Assembly: GCA_946409405.1 (NCBI GenBank)
Contig: CAMJWL010000006.1
Span: 1 to 43,450 of the forward strand
Source: an uncultured Bacteroidales bacterium
GTDB lineage: Bacteria; Bacteroidota; Bacteroidia; Bacteroidales; UBA3824
Length of the DNA: 43,450 nucleotides
Direction of reading: 5' to 3'
Part shown: positions 8,196-17,736 of the stretch, one piece after another
Numbering within the stretch: the stretch's first letter is position 1
Layout: every line of letters starts with the position of its first letter
Translations under genes and position numbers: made by a program
The notes under the pieces: generated by a model
What the model was told of the DNA's origin: nothing
The model's input: only the letters and a program-made list of their open reading frames with translations
Database searches by the model: none

Positions 8196-9527
8196 TTAAA
8201 GTTTGGATGTGGTGGCATCCTCGGCAAACAGTTTGTTCACCAAGTTGACAACCTTGGTGAAAAGTCCATTTGACTTTTTCTCCGTGTCGGGCTTGGGCTT
8301 TGTGTCGTCCGGCTTCTTGTCGTCCGGCTTCTTGTCGTCGCCGGGCTTGTCATTGGCTTCCGGTGTTGCCTTGCGCCTTGCATAGAAACTCTCCATGTAC
8401 TCGATGCCTTTTACCAAGAGACCTACGGCGGTGGAATACTCCACGTTGAACAGAATCGGGCAATTATCGGCAGCGAAGTCGCGTGGCCTCATTATCTCCA
8501 CGTCCTTGCAAAGGCAGTATTTGGAGAGGGTGGTGAGGTTTTTGAGTTTGGAGCCGCCACCGGTGAGCGCAATCTGCGACACCTTGTCGGCATAGTGCGA
8601 CTCGTTGAGCACGGAAGCGATGCCAGCCACAATCTCCTCCGCACGTGCGCCCGTAATGGTGGCAAGGTCGGCAAGGGAGATTTCCTTTTCGGAACGACCC
8701 GGAATGGTTATGATGGTTTTGGCACTGTTTGGCTCCTGCAACGCCGAGGCATACTTGAGTTTGAGATTTTCGGCCTGACGACTGAGCAACTGACACGCTG
8801 TCTTGATGTCGTTGGTGATAGAGTTGCCGCCAAAAGGTATCACGGAAAGACACCTCAGCACATTGTCTTGATATATCGCCACATCGGTAGTACCCGCGCC
8901 AATGTCTGCCACGAGCGTGCCTACCTCCTTGTCGTCCTTGGTGAGCACGGCATCGGCAGAGGCAATCGACTGCAACACGATTTTGATGACGCTCAGACCG
9001 CTCATCTCTATCGCCTGACGGATTTTCTGCACGGCGTGGGCGCGTCCGACCACCACATAGAAATTGCCTTCGAGTTTTTTGCCCGAACACCCTACGGCAT
9101 TAAGCCCAACCGGGTGATTGTCAACGGAATACGACTGCGGAATCACATGTATGATTTCCTCGCCGTTGTCTTTGTTGAGGGCATAGACCGTCTGTGTGAG
9201 TTCGTCGATGTCGGCCTGCGAAATTATCTGATTGGTGATAACTTTGGTGTGCTGCGCACCCTCCACTATCTTGATATTCTGCCCCGCTATACCCACAAAA
9301 ACGTTCTTGAACACTACACCTGAAAAATCTTGGCATCTCTTGACAGCCTGCTTGATGGCCAAAGACACCTCCCCCACGTTCTGCACAGACCCACGGAAGA
9401 CACCGTTTGACGGAGCCTCCCCAAATCCGAGAACCTTGACCTTGCCCATTTCATCACGGGTACCAACGATTGCCACAACCTTTGTTGTGCCGATGTCAAT
9501 CGCCGCAATTGTTTGAATTTTTGACAT
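8196..9527 (-). CDS. ftsA: Cell-division protein FtsA (actin-like Z-ring anchor)
   Basis: A 443-residue actin-fold ATPase that tethers FtsZ to the membrane. It begins with the phosphate-1 loop AAIDIGTTKVVAIVG, has the SHS2-like 1C insertion, the phosphate-2 loop DIGAGTTDVAIY and the adenosine motif ALTGGGSKL. A low-complexity linker made of DDKKP repeats (near 400-420) leads to a C-terminal amphipathic stretch, GLFTKVVNLVNKLF, expected to be the membrane-targeting helix. The linker is longer than in most FtsA proteins and is encoded by tandem 15-bp repeats near 8300-8345. It lies between ftsQ (28 nt) and ftsZ (34 nt). Confidence 0.96.
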   Translation of the reverse strand: MSKIQTIAAIDIGTTKVVAIVGTRDEMGKVKVLGFGEAPSNGVFRGSVQNVGEVSLAIKQAVKRCQDFSGVVFKNVFVGIAGQNIKIVEGAQHTKVITNQIISQADIDELTQTVYALNKDNGEEIIHVIPQSYSVDNHPVGLNAVGCSGKKLEGNFYVVVGRAHAVQKIRQAIEMSGLSVIKIVLQSIASADAVLTKDDKEVGTLVADIGAGTTDVAIYQDNVLRCLSVIPFGGNSITNDIKTACQLLSRQAENLKLKYASALQEPNSAKTIITIPGRSEKEISLADLATITGARAEEIVAGIASVLNESHYADKVSQIALTGGGSKLKNLTTLSKYCLCKDVEIMRPRDFAADNCPILFNVEYSTAVGLLVKGIEYMESFYARRKATPEANDKPGDDKKPDDKKPDDTKPKPDTEKKSNGLFTKVVNLVNKLFAEDATTSKL

Positions 9528-9555
9528 ACCGAAAATCTCTATTTTATTCTTTAAT

Positions 9556-10341
9556 TTATTTCTTTTTACGTTTGCAGACTATCTGGTTCTTGTATTTGAC
9601 CGAAATCTGCTGATATGTGTCCCACCCCAGTTTTGGCAATGCCTTGAAGTAAAACTGCTTGAGTGCGTACATCTTCTTGTCGTAATCTTCCATCGATCCG
9701 AGAGCCAATACGTGCGAACCTACCATAGGCACTATTTCGTATTCGCCTTCCTTGTTGATGTATATCTGCTCCACTTGATCGCTCCAGAAGTCGTCTTTCA
9801 TTATCAACTGTGCGAGCCTGAACAATTCGCCCGACTGGCTTCCCTGCTTGTGTACATCAGCCTTGTACATTTTGCCGCCAGAAAAGTCGTACTTGTCTTT
9901 CACGTTGCCATTGACCACTATGCACTGACAAGCGTCTTTATCGCCAGTGGCAAATATCATCCCGTCGCTGTCGATGTAGTAGTCGTGCTTGTCGTTAACA
10001 ACCATCAGCATGGGCTTGCGCTGCTGCACATCTATATTAAGCACGCCCGAAATAGACTTGTATATAGACGCCCGGCGTATGTACGGACACTTGTGCAACG
10101 CGCTGTCGAGCAAATATATATTGATGCTGTCCATCTTGTAGCCCAATATGTTTGGCAACCTGTTGTATATCATGGCAAGCACCATGTCTTTGTTCACAAA
10201 ATTGACATCGGCAGAATCCTCCACGGTAATCTCCACCGACTGACACGTGGTATTGTGAAATTTGCCAAGCGACAAAAACACTATCACCACCAGCACCAGC
10301 ACAGCCAACGCCTTGAATACCTTAGTTTTAGAAATCTTCAC
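9556..10341 (-). CDS. ftsQ: Cell-division protein FtsQ
   Basis: A 261-residue bitopic division protein that links early and late divisome parts. I start it at GTG 10341 (VKISKTKVFK, read as Met) because AGGAGG lies 6 nt upstream. Extending the frame further upstream runs into murC without an acceptable start. One membrane helix (about 8-26, FKALAVLVLVVIVFLSL) precedes a periplasmic POTRA-like/FtsQ domain with NRLPNILGYKMDSINIYLLDSALHKCPYIRRASIY and the later QIYINKEGEYEIVP region. The C-terminus is basic (CKRKKK). It is 20 nt after murC and 28 nt before ftsA. Identification rests on synteny plus topology as much as on sequence, since FtsQ diverges quickly. Confidence 0.88.
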   Translation of the reverse strand: MKISKTKVFKALAVLVLVVIVFLSLGKFHNTTCQSVEITVEDSADVNFVNKDMVLAMIYNRLPNILGYKMDSINIYLLDSALHKCPYIRRASIYKSISGVLNIDVQQRKPMLMVVNDKHDYYIDSDGMIFATGDKDACQCIVVNGNVKDKYDFSGGKMYKADVHKQGSQSGELFRLAQLIMKDDFWSDQVEQIYINKEGEYEIVPMVGSHVLALGSMEDYDKKMYALKQFYFKALPKLGWDTYQQISVKYKNQIVCKRKKK

Positions 10342-10353
10342 ATCGCACCTCCT
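10339..10353 (-). promoter_or_regulatory. Shine-Dalgarno site deciding the ftsQ GTG start
   Basis: On the minus strand AGGAGG (10353-10348) is followed by six bases and GTG (10341-10339). An ATG overlapping the GTG by two bases is out of frame and meets TGA at once. A strong SD is uncommon in this lineage, so it is good evidence for this start. Confidence 0.75.
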
Positions 10354-10361
10354 TTTTTTAA

Positions 10362-11777
10362 TTATGACACACCTTTGTTGCTCAGCGCATCCGTAATGGG
10401 GGCTATAAGCCTGTCGATATTGCCCGCGCCAAGGGTCAACACCACTTCTACGTCGCCGCTTGAAATCTTCTTTATTATCTCTGCCGAGTCGTTGACAAGG
10501 CACACGTTGCAACCCTTCACGCGGTCGGCAATCATCTGCGAATCCACACCGGGAATCGGCTGTTCGCGGGCGGGGTAGATGTCCATCAATATCAAATTGT
10601 CCAACATCCCAAGGCTTTCGGCAAAACCGTCAGCCAAATCCCGCGTCCTTGTATATAAGTGCGGCTGGAATATGCCAGTCAACTTTTTGCCGGGAAACAA
10701 CTCCCTCACAGACTGTATTGTAGCCGCAATCTCCCTCGGATGGTGGGCGTAATCGTCAATATAAACCACCCCGGGCGTATTAACGTGAAACTCCATGCGC
10801 CTCTTCACTCCCTTGAAAGTTGCAATGCCCTGCTTGATATGCTCCGCATCAATACCGGCACACTGCGCTGCGGCAATGCAAGCCATTGTGTTTTCGACGT
10901 TTACGCGCCCCTTTGCGCCAATAGACACATTTTTGAGTACGCCTGCGGGAGTTACGGCATCTATTGTATATATGCCATTGGCAAGACGTATGTTGGTGGC
11001 GTAATAATCACACTTGGCATCTGATTCTGAATACGTTACACGCTTGGTAGAACCAGTGTTGATAAGTGTCTCAATCTTTTGGTTTACCACTATCGTACCA
11101 TCGGGACGGCATTTCTGCACAAACTGATTGAAAGTGTCGATAATCTCGCCGCGATCCTTATATATATCAAGGTGGTCCGCGTCCACGTATGTTACCACGG
11201 CAACTTTTGGATTGAGCCACAGAAACGAGCGGTCAAACTCGTCGGCCTCAGCCACAAGCAACGTGTCTGGGTTGGAGAACTGCGTTTTTGCCACAGGCAG
11301 CATCAAGTTGCTGTCTATATTACGCGAAATGCCGCCAAGGAAAGCAAAACCGTCCTTGCCGGCACACTTTATAATATTAGCAATCACGCAAGAATTGGTG
11401 GTCTTGCCATGAGTGCCTGATATTGCGATAGTAGTGTAATTGTCGGCTATCATGCCAAGCACCTGGGCGCGTTTGTACATGAGGTAGCCGTTGGACACGA
11501 AGTACGAGAATATTTGGTTGGAGGAAGGCACCGCCGGTGTGTATATCACCATCGTGCGGTCGCGATGGTCGATGCACTGCGACGGCACAGCGTCCACATC
11601 GTCGGCGTAGGTAATGGCAATCCCTTCGCCAGCAAGACGCTCCGTCAACTCCGACCTGTGGAGGTCGTAGCCGCACACGTACTTGCCCATGGCGTTAAAA
11701 TACCGCGCAAGCGCACTGATGCCTATGCCGCCGATTCCTAAGACGTATATGTTGTCTATATTCTCGAACTTGTTCAT
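10362..11777 (-). CDS. murC: UDP-N-acetylmuramate-L-alanine ligase MurC
   Basis: A 471-residue Mur ligase that adds L-alanine to UDP-MurNAc, the first peptide step of peptidoglycan synthesis. The N-terminal Rossmann motif YVLGIGGIGISALARYF binds the UDP substrate. The ATP loop GTHGKTT is at 121-127, followed by EADEFDRSFL and the DADHLDIY segment of the central domain, and the C-terminal YIDDYAHHP motif. Length and motif order are normal. It is separated from the upstream lipoprotein gene by 26 nt and from ftsQ by 20 nt. In most related clusters murG would be directly upstream; here a lipoprotein gene intervenes. Confidence 0.97.
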   Translation of the reverse strand: MNKFENIDNIYVLGIGGIGISALARYFNAMGKYVCGYDLHRSELTERLAGEGIAITYADDVDAVPSQCIDHRDRTMVIYTPAVPSSNQIFSYFVSNGYLMYKRAQVLGMIADNYTTIAISGTHGKTTNSCVIANIIKCAGKDGFAFLGGISRNIDSNLMLPVAKTQFSNPDTLLVAEADEFDRSFLWLNPKVAVVTYVDADHLDIYKDRGEIIDTFNQFVQKCRPDGTIVVNQKIETLINTGSTKRVTYSESDAKCDYYATNIRLANGIYTIDAVTPAGVLKNVSIGAKGRVNVENTMACIAAAQCAGIDAEHIKQGIATFKGVKRRMEFHVNTPGVVYIDDYAHHPREIAATIQSVRELFPGKKLTGIFQPHLYTRTRDLADGFAESLGMLDNLILMDIYPAREQPIPGVDSQMIADRVKGCNVCLVNDSAEIIKKISSGDVEVVLTLGAGNIDRLIAPITDALSNKGVS

Positions 11778-11803
11778 TTTTAATTATCTACAATAAGGTA
11801 TCG

Positions 11804-12706
11804 TTACTTACCGTCCGTTGCAATGCTCTCTACTCCGCCGCCAAGAAGGAGGTCGATGCGTTTGAGGTAGTTGAGCACCACGTCATGGTCGCTATTCTTC
11901 TTAACGAACTCTGTGAGAGCGTGTTGAAGGTATTGGAGGGCGGAGGAGACGTTTATCTGCTGCTGGACAAGAGAGTGAAGCATATTGCGACGCTCTTTAA
12001 TAAGTTCGATTTTGTAAATCTCGGCGAGATTGTGCTTGCCGCTGAAAGGCGCGGAGACGTGCTTTGCGAGTTTGTCGTCGTCAAAAGCATCGTCGGGAAT
12101 AGCGGAGAGTGCCGCCTGATAATCTTGGAACGAATTGCTGAGTTGGTTGCTCAAAGCGTTCACGTCCATCGCCCACACAGCCGAAAGTGTTTCAAAAAGT
12201 TGCAGGGACACAGCGTTTTTGTCGTACCGCGACGCCCTCACGAGGGGCATCACCTGCTTGCCAAAATGCTGCGCGAGCGAATCGTTGAAAAGTTTGTAGG
12301 TTTCGAGGATTGAGTTGCAACAGTTGCCAAACAATCCCGCCTTGCTCTTGTAACTATCGTCCACGAGCAAAGCGTATTCGTGGACAGCCTGCTTGTGAAG
12401 ATGGAGGAGTCGCATACGGAGTTTGAGCGAGTCGCTGATGAGGGGCGACGGCTCGTATTCGCTGGCCTTCGCCGACAAGATGTCCGCCACTACACCGTCG
12501 TACTCCACTTCAAAGGCGAGATCCTGCACCTTGTTGTAAGTGTCCACCATTTTGTCTATAAGCAACTCCGATGTGGTGGCTATACGGGTTTCGAGATTGC
12601 TATCGGAGAGCGACAGGCTCTCGCTAATCCTGCTGCCACAGCTCTGCAACACCAACAGAATCAATGCCGCAGACGCTACTTGTATGTATGTAAAAACTCT
12701 TTTCAT
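11804..12706 (-). CDS. Unknown lipoprotein inserted between murG and murC
   Basis: A 300-residue predicted lipoprotein: a short basic N-terminus, a hydrophobic stretch and a lipobox LQSC with Cys23. The rest reads as helical throughout, with long amphipathic runs such as LISDSLKLRMRLLHLHKQAV and no enzymatic motif, suggesting a helical-bundle or coiled-coil adaptor. Two cysteines, CC, lie near the middle. I do not recognise the family. It stands inside the division cluster on the coding strand, 96 nt after murG and 26 nt before murC. Location suggests an envelope or division role, but a passenger gene is possible. The AT-rich gap upstream may hold its own start signals. Confidence 0.8.
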   Translation of the reverse strand: MKRVFTYIQVASAALILLVLQSCGSRISESLSLSDSNLETRIATTSELLIDKMVDTYNKVQDLAFEVEYDGVVADILSAKASEYEPSPLISDSLKLRMRLLHLHKQAVHEYALLVDDSYKSKAGLFGNCCNSILETYKLFNDSLAQHFGKQVMPLVRASRYDKNAVSLQLFETLSAVWAMDVNALSNQLSNSFQDYQAALSAIPDDAFDDDKLAKHVSAPFSGKHNLAEIYKIELIKERRNMLHSLVQQQINVSSALQYLQHALTEFVKKNSDHDVVLNYLKRIDLLLGGGVESIATDGK

Positions 12707-12769
12707 AATTACAAAATTTTTAACCGCGTAAAATTACTAAAAATTTTTTAATAAATAGGTAAAATTTAG

Positions 12770-12801
12770 AAAAAAAAATGTTTATTTTTTTTTACATAAA
12801 C
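12770..12801 (-). terminator. Weak terminator-like hairpin after murG
   Basis: Directly after the murG stop, the minus strand reads GTTTAT (12801-12796), a 10-nt loop, ATAAAC (12785-12780), then A and nine T residues (12778-12770). The stem is short and AT-only, so any termination would be partial. Further along the same 96-nt gap, TAATTTTA resembles a -7 box (7 of 8). The gap could thus uncouple the lipoprotein-murC-ftsQAZ half from the upstream genes. Confidence 0.35.
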
Positions 12802-12802
12802 T

Positions 12803-13894
12803 TTACTTGACCATTTGGACAATCTCCTTTGCAATCAAATCGGCAGAATTTTTGACCGCAAGTTTGGAAATATTGGCGGAAAAAGCCTTTTTCCGCTCCT
12901 CGTCTGCCACAAGTGCCGACACTTGCTGGAAGAACTTTGCCTCCGCCTCCGCGTCTGGCAACAATACCGCCGCATCCTTGTTGACAAGAGCCATGGCGTT
13001 CTTGGTCTGATGGTCTTCGGCGACGTTGGGCGACGGGATAAAAATCACCGGCTTGGCCGCCAGACATAGTTCGGACACAGACAACGCGCCCGACCTCGAA
13101 ACCACCACATCCGCCGCCTTGTAAGCCAAGTCCATCCTCTTGACAAACGCCATAGGATGTATGCAGGTGTATGTTTTGCCAGCGAGCGACGCCATGATGT
13201 CGTCGTAATAGTATTTGCCGGTCTGCCAAATCAGTTGGATGCCGGCTTTCTCAAATTCGTCGATATGCGCCATAATGCTCTTGTTGATAGTGCCTGCGCC
13301 AAGGCTTCCGCCCACGGAGAGTACCACAGGCTTGTCGGCTTGCAGACCAAAATGTGCAAGAGCCTCATCGCGTGTTGCAGTGATTTCGGCAATGTCGGAG
13401 CGCACGGGATTGCCGGCGAAGAAGATTTTATCCTTGTCAAAATACTTCTCCATGCCGTCGTATGCCGTAAAAATCTTCGATGCCTTCTTCGACAGTATTT
13501 GGTTAGTAACGCCAGCGTGGGAGTTTTGCTCCTGCAACACTATCGGCACACCTTGGTTGGCGGCAGCGCGGAGTATCGGTCCGCTCGCGTATCCGCCCAC
13601 GCCTACTGCAATGTCGGGCTTGAAGTCCTTGACAATCTTGCGCGACTTAATCATGCACGTCAGCAACTTGAATGGCAGCGAGAGGTTCTTGAAAAACTTT
13701 TTTCTCTGCAACCCAGCCGCCGGAAGTCCTATGATGTCGAAACCCGCCGCCGGCACCTTCTCCATCTCAATCTTGTCTTTGGCTCCCACGAAGAGGATGC
13801 CGATATTGGGATCGAGTTTGCGCAACGCCTGTGCTATCGCAATGGCGGGAAAAACATGCCCGCCCGTGCCGCCGCCACCTATCAACACTTTCAT
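12803..13894 (-). CDS. murG: UDP-GlcNAc:undecaprenyl-PP-MurNAc-pentapeptide GlcNAc transferase MurG
   Basis: A 363-residue GT28 glycosyltransferase that converts lipid I to lipid II on the inner face of the cytoplasmic membrane. The N-terminal glycine loop LIGGGGTGGHVFPAIAIA, the second glycine-rich motif VGVGGYASGP and the nucleotide-sugar region VSVGGSLGAGTINKS followed by SRSGALSVSEL and NVAEDHQTKNA are all present and in order. Length is normal. It follows ftsW by 35 nt, so flippase/polymerase and lipid II synthesis are coupled in one transcript. Confidence 0.97.
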   Translation of the reverse strand: MKVLIGGGGTGGHVFPAIAIAQALRKLDPNIGILFVGAKDKIEMEKVPAAGFDIIGLPAAGLQRKKFFKNLSLPFKLLTCMIKSRKIVKDFKPDIAVGVGGYASGPILRAAANQGVPIVLQEQNSHAGVTNQILSKKASKIFTAYDGMEKYFDKDKIFFAGNPVRSDIAEITATRDEALAHFGLQADKPVVLSVGGSLGAGTINKSIMAHIDEFEKAGIQLIWQTGKYYYDDIMASLAGKTYTCIHPMAFVKRMDLAYKAADVVVSRSGALSVSELCLAAKPVIFIPSPNVAEDHQTKNAMALVNKDAAVLLPDAEAEAKFFQQVSALVADEERKKAFSANISKLAVKNSADLIAKEIVQMVK

Positions 13895-13929
13895 ATCTTA
13901 TTGATTTTAAAATCGTAAATTACCAAAAA

Positions 13930-15144
13930 TCAACCCGCCATAAAAGGATAATCTACAATTTCCTCCTGTTCGGATTCGTCTTGTTCGATTTCCTCCAAGG
14001 TCTCCTTTTTGCCCGAATAGCGCGATACGTTGAGTATCACGCCCAACGCTATTCCCGTGCTAATCAGCGATGTGCCGCCCATGCTCACAAAGGGCAACGG
14101 CTGTCCCGTTACCGGCATCAAGCCTATCGCCACAAACATATTAGACAAGGTCTGCAACATAATGTTCATCAGCAGCCCCATCACCAGCAACGCGGGGAAC
14201 AGCGTCCCCACATCTCGCACTATCACCACGCACCGATAAAACATAACTATGTAGGCCAGTATCACTATAATGACAAACACGATGCCCATCTCATGCGCGA
14301 TGGAGGCGAAGATGAAGTCGGAATAAGGATGCGGAATCACATTAATCTGCGGGCCATTGCCTACGCCCTTGCCAAAAAGTCCACCCTGACTGATTGCAAC
14401 GAGCGACTGCCGCGCCTGAAAATCGCTGCCTGTCTTTTTTGACGAATCGTCAGAAAAAAACGTCTCCACACGCGACACCCACGTATTGAGCCTCGAATGT
14501 GTACCCGTTACCTTGACAACCGCCACAAACAGCAGCATCGCCACCAATCCAGCACCTACCACGCCAAGAATCCACTTGGTAGGGAAATTGCCCAGGAACA
14601 ACATGCCAAGACTCGCCAGGCCTATCAGCATCGCAGTTGAAAAGTTAGCCGGGAACACCAGTGCGCACACGATGCCTATCGCCGCCAAACTACGCATAAA
14701 ATACTTGCGCCGGTTTTCGGCTTCAACCTGCGCCAACGCCAGCATCTTGGCAAGGTACAACACCAGTGCAAGTTTGGCAAAATCGCTCGGCTGAAACGAA
14801 ATGTCAAGCAGCGGAATTTTGAACCACCGCCTTGCATCGTTGGTGGAGGGTCCCAACAGCAACGTAATTCCCAGCAATGCAACAAAAACCCAAAACAGTA
14901 TATCTGTGTATTTGACATGGTGCTTGTATGGCACCCAACTAAACACAAACATCATTACAAAACCCAACAAAACAAAAAAGAGGTGCTTCATCGGGTAATA
15001 TAACATGTTGCCGCCCTGATACTGAAACGCAAGATTAGAGGTGCAACTGTACACCTCAATAGACCCCAAGACAGCCAGGACAAAAACCGCCATCCAGATA
15101 ATCTTGTCGCCCTTCAACATTGCCAAGAACTTTTTCATTTTCAT
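13930..15144 (-). CDS. ftsW: Septal peptidoglycan polymerase FtsW (SEDS family)
   Basis: A 404-residue polytopic membrane protein with about ten hydrophobic segments. SEDS family motifs visible are NDARRWF-like wording after the third segment, FQPSDFAKLALVLYLAKML, the large extracytoplasmic loop containing DFQARQSLVAISQGGLFGKGVGNGPQ, HPYSDFIFASIAHEMG and the C-terminal LPFVSMGGTSL. It polymerises lipid II into glycan strands with FtsI, which lies in the same cluster. The C-terminal cytoplasmic tail is acidic (EEIEQDESEQEEIVD). Start MKMKKFLAML gives a normal N-terminus. Confidence 0.96.
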   Translation of the reverse strand: MKMKKFLAMLKGDKIIWMAVFVLAVLGSIEVYSCTSNLAFQYQGGNMLYYPMKHLFFVLLGFVMMFVFSWVPYKHHVKYTDILFWVFVALLGITLLLGPSTNDARRWFKIPLLDISFQPSDFAKLALVLYLAKMLALAQVEAENRRKYFMRSLAAIGIVCALVFPANFSTAMLIGLASLGMLFLGNFPTKWILGVVGAGLVAMLLFVAVVKVTGTHSRLNTWVSRVETFFSDDSSKKTGSDFQARQSLVAISQGGLFGKGVGNGPQINVIPHPYSDFIFASIAHEMGIVFVIIVILAYIVMFYRCVVIVRDVGTLFPALLVMGLLMNIMLQTLSNMFVAIGLMPVTGQPLPFVSMGGTSLISTGIALGVILNVSRYSGKKETLEEIEQDESEQEEIVDYPFMAG

Positions 15145-15173
15145 TCCTCCTTATTAATATGGTGAAACAAACC

Positions 15174-16532
15174 TTACTTCTTCTCCATCAACTTCTTGAC
15201 CTCCGCCTTGAATTGCTCGCCACGGTCTTCGTAGCACGTAAACAAGTCGAAACTTGCACACGCGGGCGAGAGCAACACGGTATCGCCCGCAACGGCGAGT
15301 TTCCTGCACGCATCAATGCACTCTGCCATGCTGCGCACATCCACAATATTCTTTACGCGACCGTCGAACGCCTTGTGTATAGGCGTATTGTCAACGCCCA
15401 TAGCCACAATAGCCTTCACCTTCTTGTCCACGAGGTCGAAGAGTTGCGAATAGTCGTTGCCCTTGTCAACACCACCGAGGATGAGAACAACGCCGTCGCC
15501 CACGGTGTCGAGCGCGTACCACACGGCATCCACGTTGGTGCCTTTGGAATCGTTGACGTACTGTACGCCGTCCACTTCGCCTACGGGTTCCACGCGGTGT
15601 TCCAACGGTTTAAATTCCCTTACGGCATCCTCAATAACGGTGTAATGCACATCCACCGACCTTGCCGCAAGAACCGCAGCCATGATGTTGCAACGGTTGT
15701 GCGCGCCACGCAGCGGAAGCCCCACAAAAGGCAGCACCGCGCTAAAGAAACCGTCCAATATCTCTATATAATTGTCGTCAAACGGGAAAAACGCACCCGG
15801 ATCCTGACATGCTTTGAGAGAAAAAGTCTTCAACTGCTGCACCCACTCCCTCTTCTTGACCTCGGCATCAAGTATCGGGTCGTCGGCAAAATAGATGAAC
15901 ACGTCGTTCTTTCGCTGATTGCGCGTGATGCGAAACTTGGAATCCGTGTAATTCTGCATCTTGAAGTCGTAACGGTCTAAGTGGTCGGGAGTTATGTTGG
16001 TGATAACAGCCACGTCGGCGCGGAAGTCGTACATATTGTCGAGTTGGAAACTCGAAAGTTCCAACACGTAATATTCATATTGATGGTCGCCAGCCACGAG
16101 CATCGCAAGACTGTTGCCCACATTGCCAGCCATAGCCACATCAAGACCCGCCTTCTTCAAAATGCTGTAAGTCAGTTCGGTAGTGGTGGTCTTGCCGTTG
16201 CTGCCGGTGATGCAAACAAAATGTGCGCCCTCGGCATAACGCGCCGCAAATTCAATCTCCGAGATTACGGGGATGTTGGCGGCAACAAGTTTCAACACGA
16301 TTGGCGCGTCGTTCTTGATGCCAGGCGACTTGATTACCTCCTGAGCATCAAGTATTTGCGACTCGGTGTGTTTGCCCTGTTCGTATGGTATGTTGTTGTC
16401 GGCGAGCATCTTGGCGTATTGGGGTTTGATAGTGCCGTAGTCGGACACAAAAACCTCAAAGCCCTTCTTCTTTGCCAAAACCGCAGCACCTACGCCGCTC
16501 TCTCCCGCTCCCAAAATTACAATCTTGCTCAT
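15174..16532 (-). CDS. murD: UDP-N-acetylmuramoyl-L-alanine-D-glutamate ligase MurD
   Basis: A 452-residue Mur ligase that adds D-glutamate. The N-terminal Rossmann motif VILGAGESGVGAA, the ATP loop TGSNGKTT (109-116), ELSSFQLDN, the NITPDHLDRY segment and the C-terminal YVNDSKGTNVDA motif identify MurD rather than its paralogues. Length is typical. It sits between mraY (37 nt upstream) and ftsW (29 nt downstream). Confidence 0.97.
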   Translation of the reverse strand: MSKIVILGAGESGVGAAVLAKKKGFEVFVSDYGTIKPQYAKMLADNNIPYEQGKHTESQILDAQEVIKSPGIKNDAPIVLKLVAANIPVISEIEFAARYAEGAHFVCITGSNGKTTTTELTYSILKKAGLDVAMAGNVGNSLAMLVAGDHQYEYYVLELSSFQLDNMYDFRADVAVITNITPDHLDRYDFKMQNYTDSKFRITRNQRKNDVFIYFADDPILDAEVKKREWVQQLKTFSLKACQDPGAFFPFDDNYIEILDGFFSAVLPFVGLPLRGAHNRCNIMAAVLAARSVDVHYTVIEDAVREFKPLEHRVEPVGEVDGVQYVNDSKGTNVDAVWYALDTVGDGVVLILGGVDKGNDYSQLFDLVDKKVKAIVAMGVDNTPIHKAFDGRVKNIVDVRSMAECIDACRKLAVAGDTVLLSPACASFDLFTCYEDRGEQFKAEVKKLMEKK

Positions 16533-16569
16533 TTCGTTTACGTTGTTTTAAGTTGATATATCATTGTAA

Positions 16570-17721
16570 CTACCTGATTTTTAACGTTATCACCGACACA
16601 ACGGCGAGTATCAACGCTATAATCAAAAACCTTGTAACAATCTTCGCCTCGGGAAGACCTTTTTTCTGATAATGGTGGTGCAACGGTGCCATGTAAAACA
16701 AGTGCTGCCCTTCACCATACTTCCGCAACGTGCGCTTAAAATACCACAGTTGCAATATCACGCTGAGGTTTTCCATCAGGAAGATGCCACAGAAAATAGG
16801 AATCAGCAACTCTTTCCTCACCAAAATAGCAAGCACAGCAATAATGCCGCCGATGGTAAGGCTGCCAGTGTCGCCCATGAAAATCTGCGCCGGATACGAA
16901 TTGTACCACAGGAAACCGAGCGTCGCACCAATGAATGCCGACGTAAAAATCACAAGTTCGCCCGTACCCGGAATGTACATTATATTAAGGTATTGCGAGA
17001 ATACCACGTTGCCCGATACGTATGCAAACACCAACAGCGTAGTAGCCGACACCGCAGAAGTACCCGCCGCAAGTCCGTCGAGACCATCGGTGATGTTTGC
17101 GCCGTTGGAAACCGCTGTGATTATGAAAGTTACAATAGCAATATAAAGAATCCCCGCCACCCATCCATAATTGTCCATGTCGAGAAACCAAACAATCTTG
17201 GAATAGTCGAACTCGTTGTTTTTCAGGAAGGGAACAGTAGTTTTGAGCGGGTTCATAATGTCGTCGCTCGTATATACCACAGTGCCGATTACAATGCCAA
17301 GTATTATCTGCCCCACCAATTTGGCACGGCTGCTGAGTCCGTCCTTGTTCTTCTTGAACACCTTGATGTAATCGTCGGCAAAACCTATCGTACCAAGCCA
17401 CAATGTCGTGAAAATAAGCAACATCACATATATATTCGCAATGTCGCACAGCAATAACACCGGCACCAATATCGAGGCGATAATGATGATACCGCCCATT
17501 GTAGGCGTACCGGCTTTTTGGTTTTGTCCATCCAAATACAACGACCTCACGCTCTCACCAATCTGGCGGCGGCGCAAAACCTCAATGAGTTTTTTGCCGA
17601 AAACCATCGTGATGAGCAGCGACAATATCACCGCCGCTGCGGAGCGAAACGAGATGTAGCCAAACAACCTCGCGCCCGGTACGTTTAATGTCTCCAGATA
17701 CTGGAACAGATAATATAACAT
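16570..17721 (-). CDS. mraY: Phospho-N-acetylmuramoyl-pentapeptide transferase MraY
   Basis: A 383-residue polytopic enzyme that transfers phospho-MurNAc-pentapeptide to undecaprenyl phosphate, forming lipid I. Family signatures are KAGTPTMGG after the first helices, the Mg-binding FADDYIK (Asp116, Asp117), [10 protein letters not shown] (209-218), MGDTGSL and the histidine cluster [10 protein letters not shown] near the end. About ten membrane helices are expected. The segment near 150-185 is longer than in proteobacterial MraY, adding a hydrophilic loop. It is 15 nt after murE. Confidence 0.97.
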   Translation of the reverse strand: MLYYLFQYLETLNVPGARLFGYISFRSAAAVILSLLITMVFGKKLIEVLRRRQIGESVRSLYLDGQNQKAGTPTMGGIIIIASILVPVLLLCDIANIYVMLLIFTTLWLGTIGFADDYIKVFKKNKDGLSSRAKLVGQIILGIVIGTVVYTSDDIMNPLKTTVPFLKNNEFDYSKIVWFLDMDNYGWVAGILYIAIVTFIITAVSNGANITDGLDGLAAGTSAVSATTLLVFAYVSGNVVFSQYLNIMYIPGTGELVIFTSAFIGATLGFLWYNSYPAQIFMGDTGSLTIGGIIAVLAILVRKELLIPIFCGIFLMENLSVILQLWYFKRTLRKYGEGQHLFYMAPLHHHYQKKGLPEAKIVTRFLIIALILAVVSVITLKIR

Positions 17722-17736
17722 TTACTCTTTTTAGTA

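Noticed and set aside
10342..10512. Upstream extension of ftsQ into murC
   Set aside because: The extra residues are Arg/Cys-rich shadow of murC; the AGGAGG-GTG pair at 10353-10339 gives a better start.
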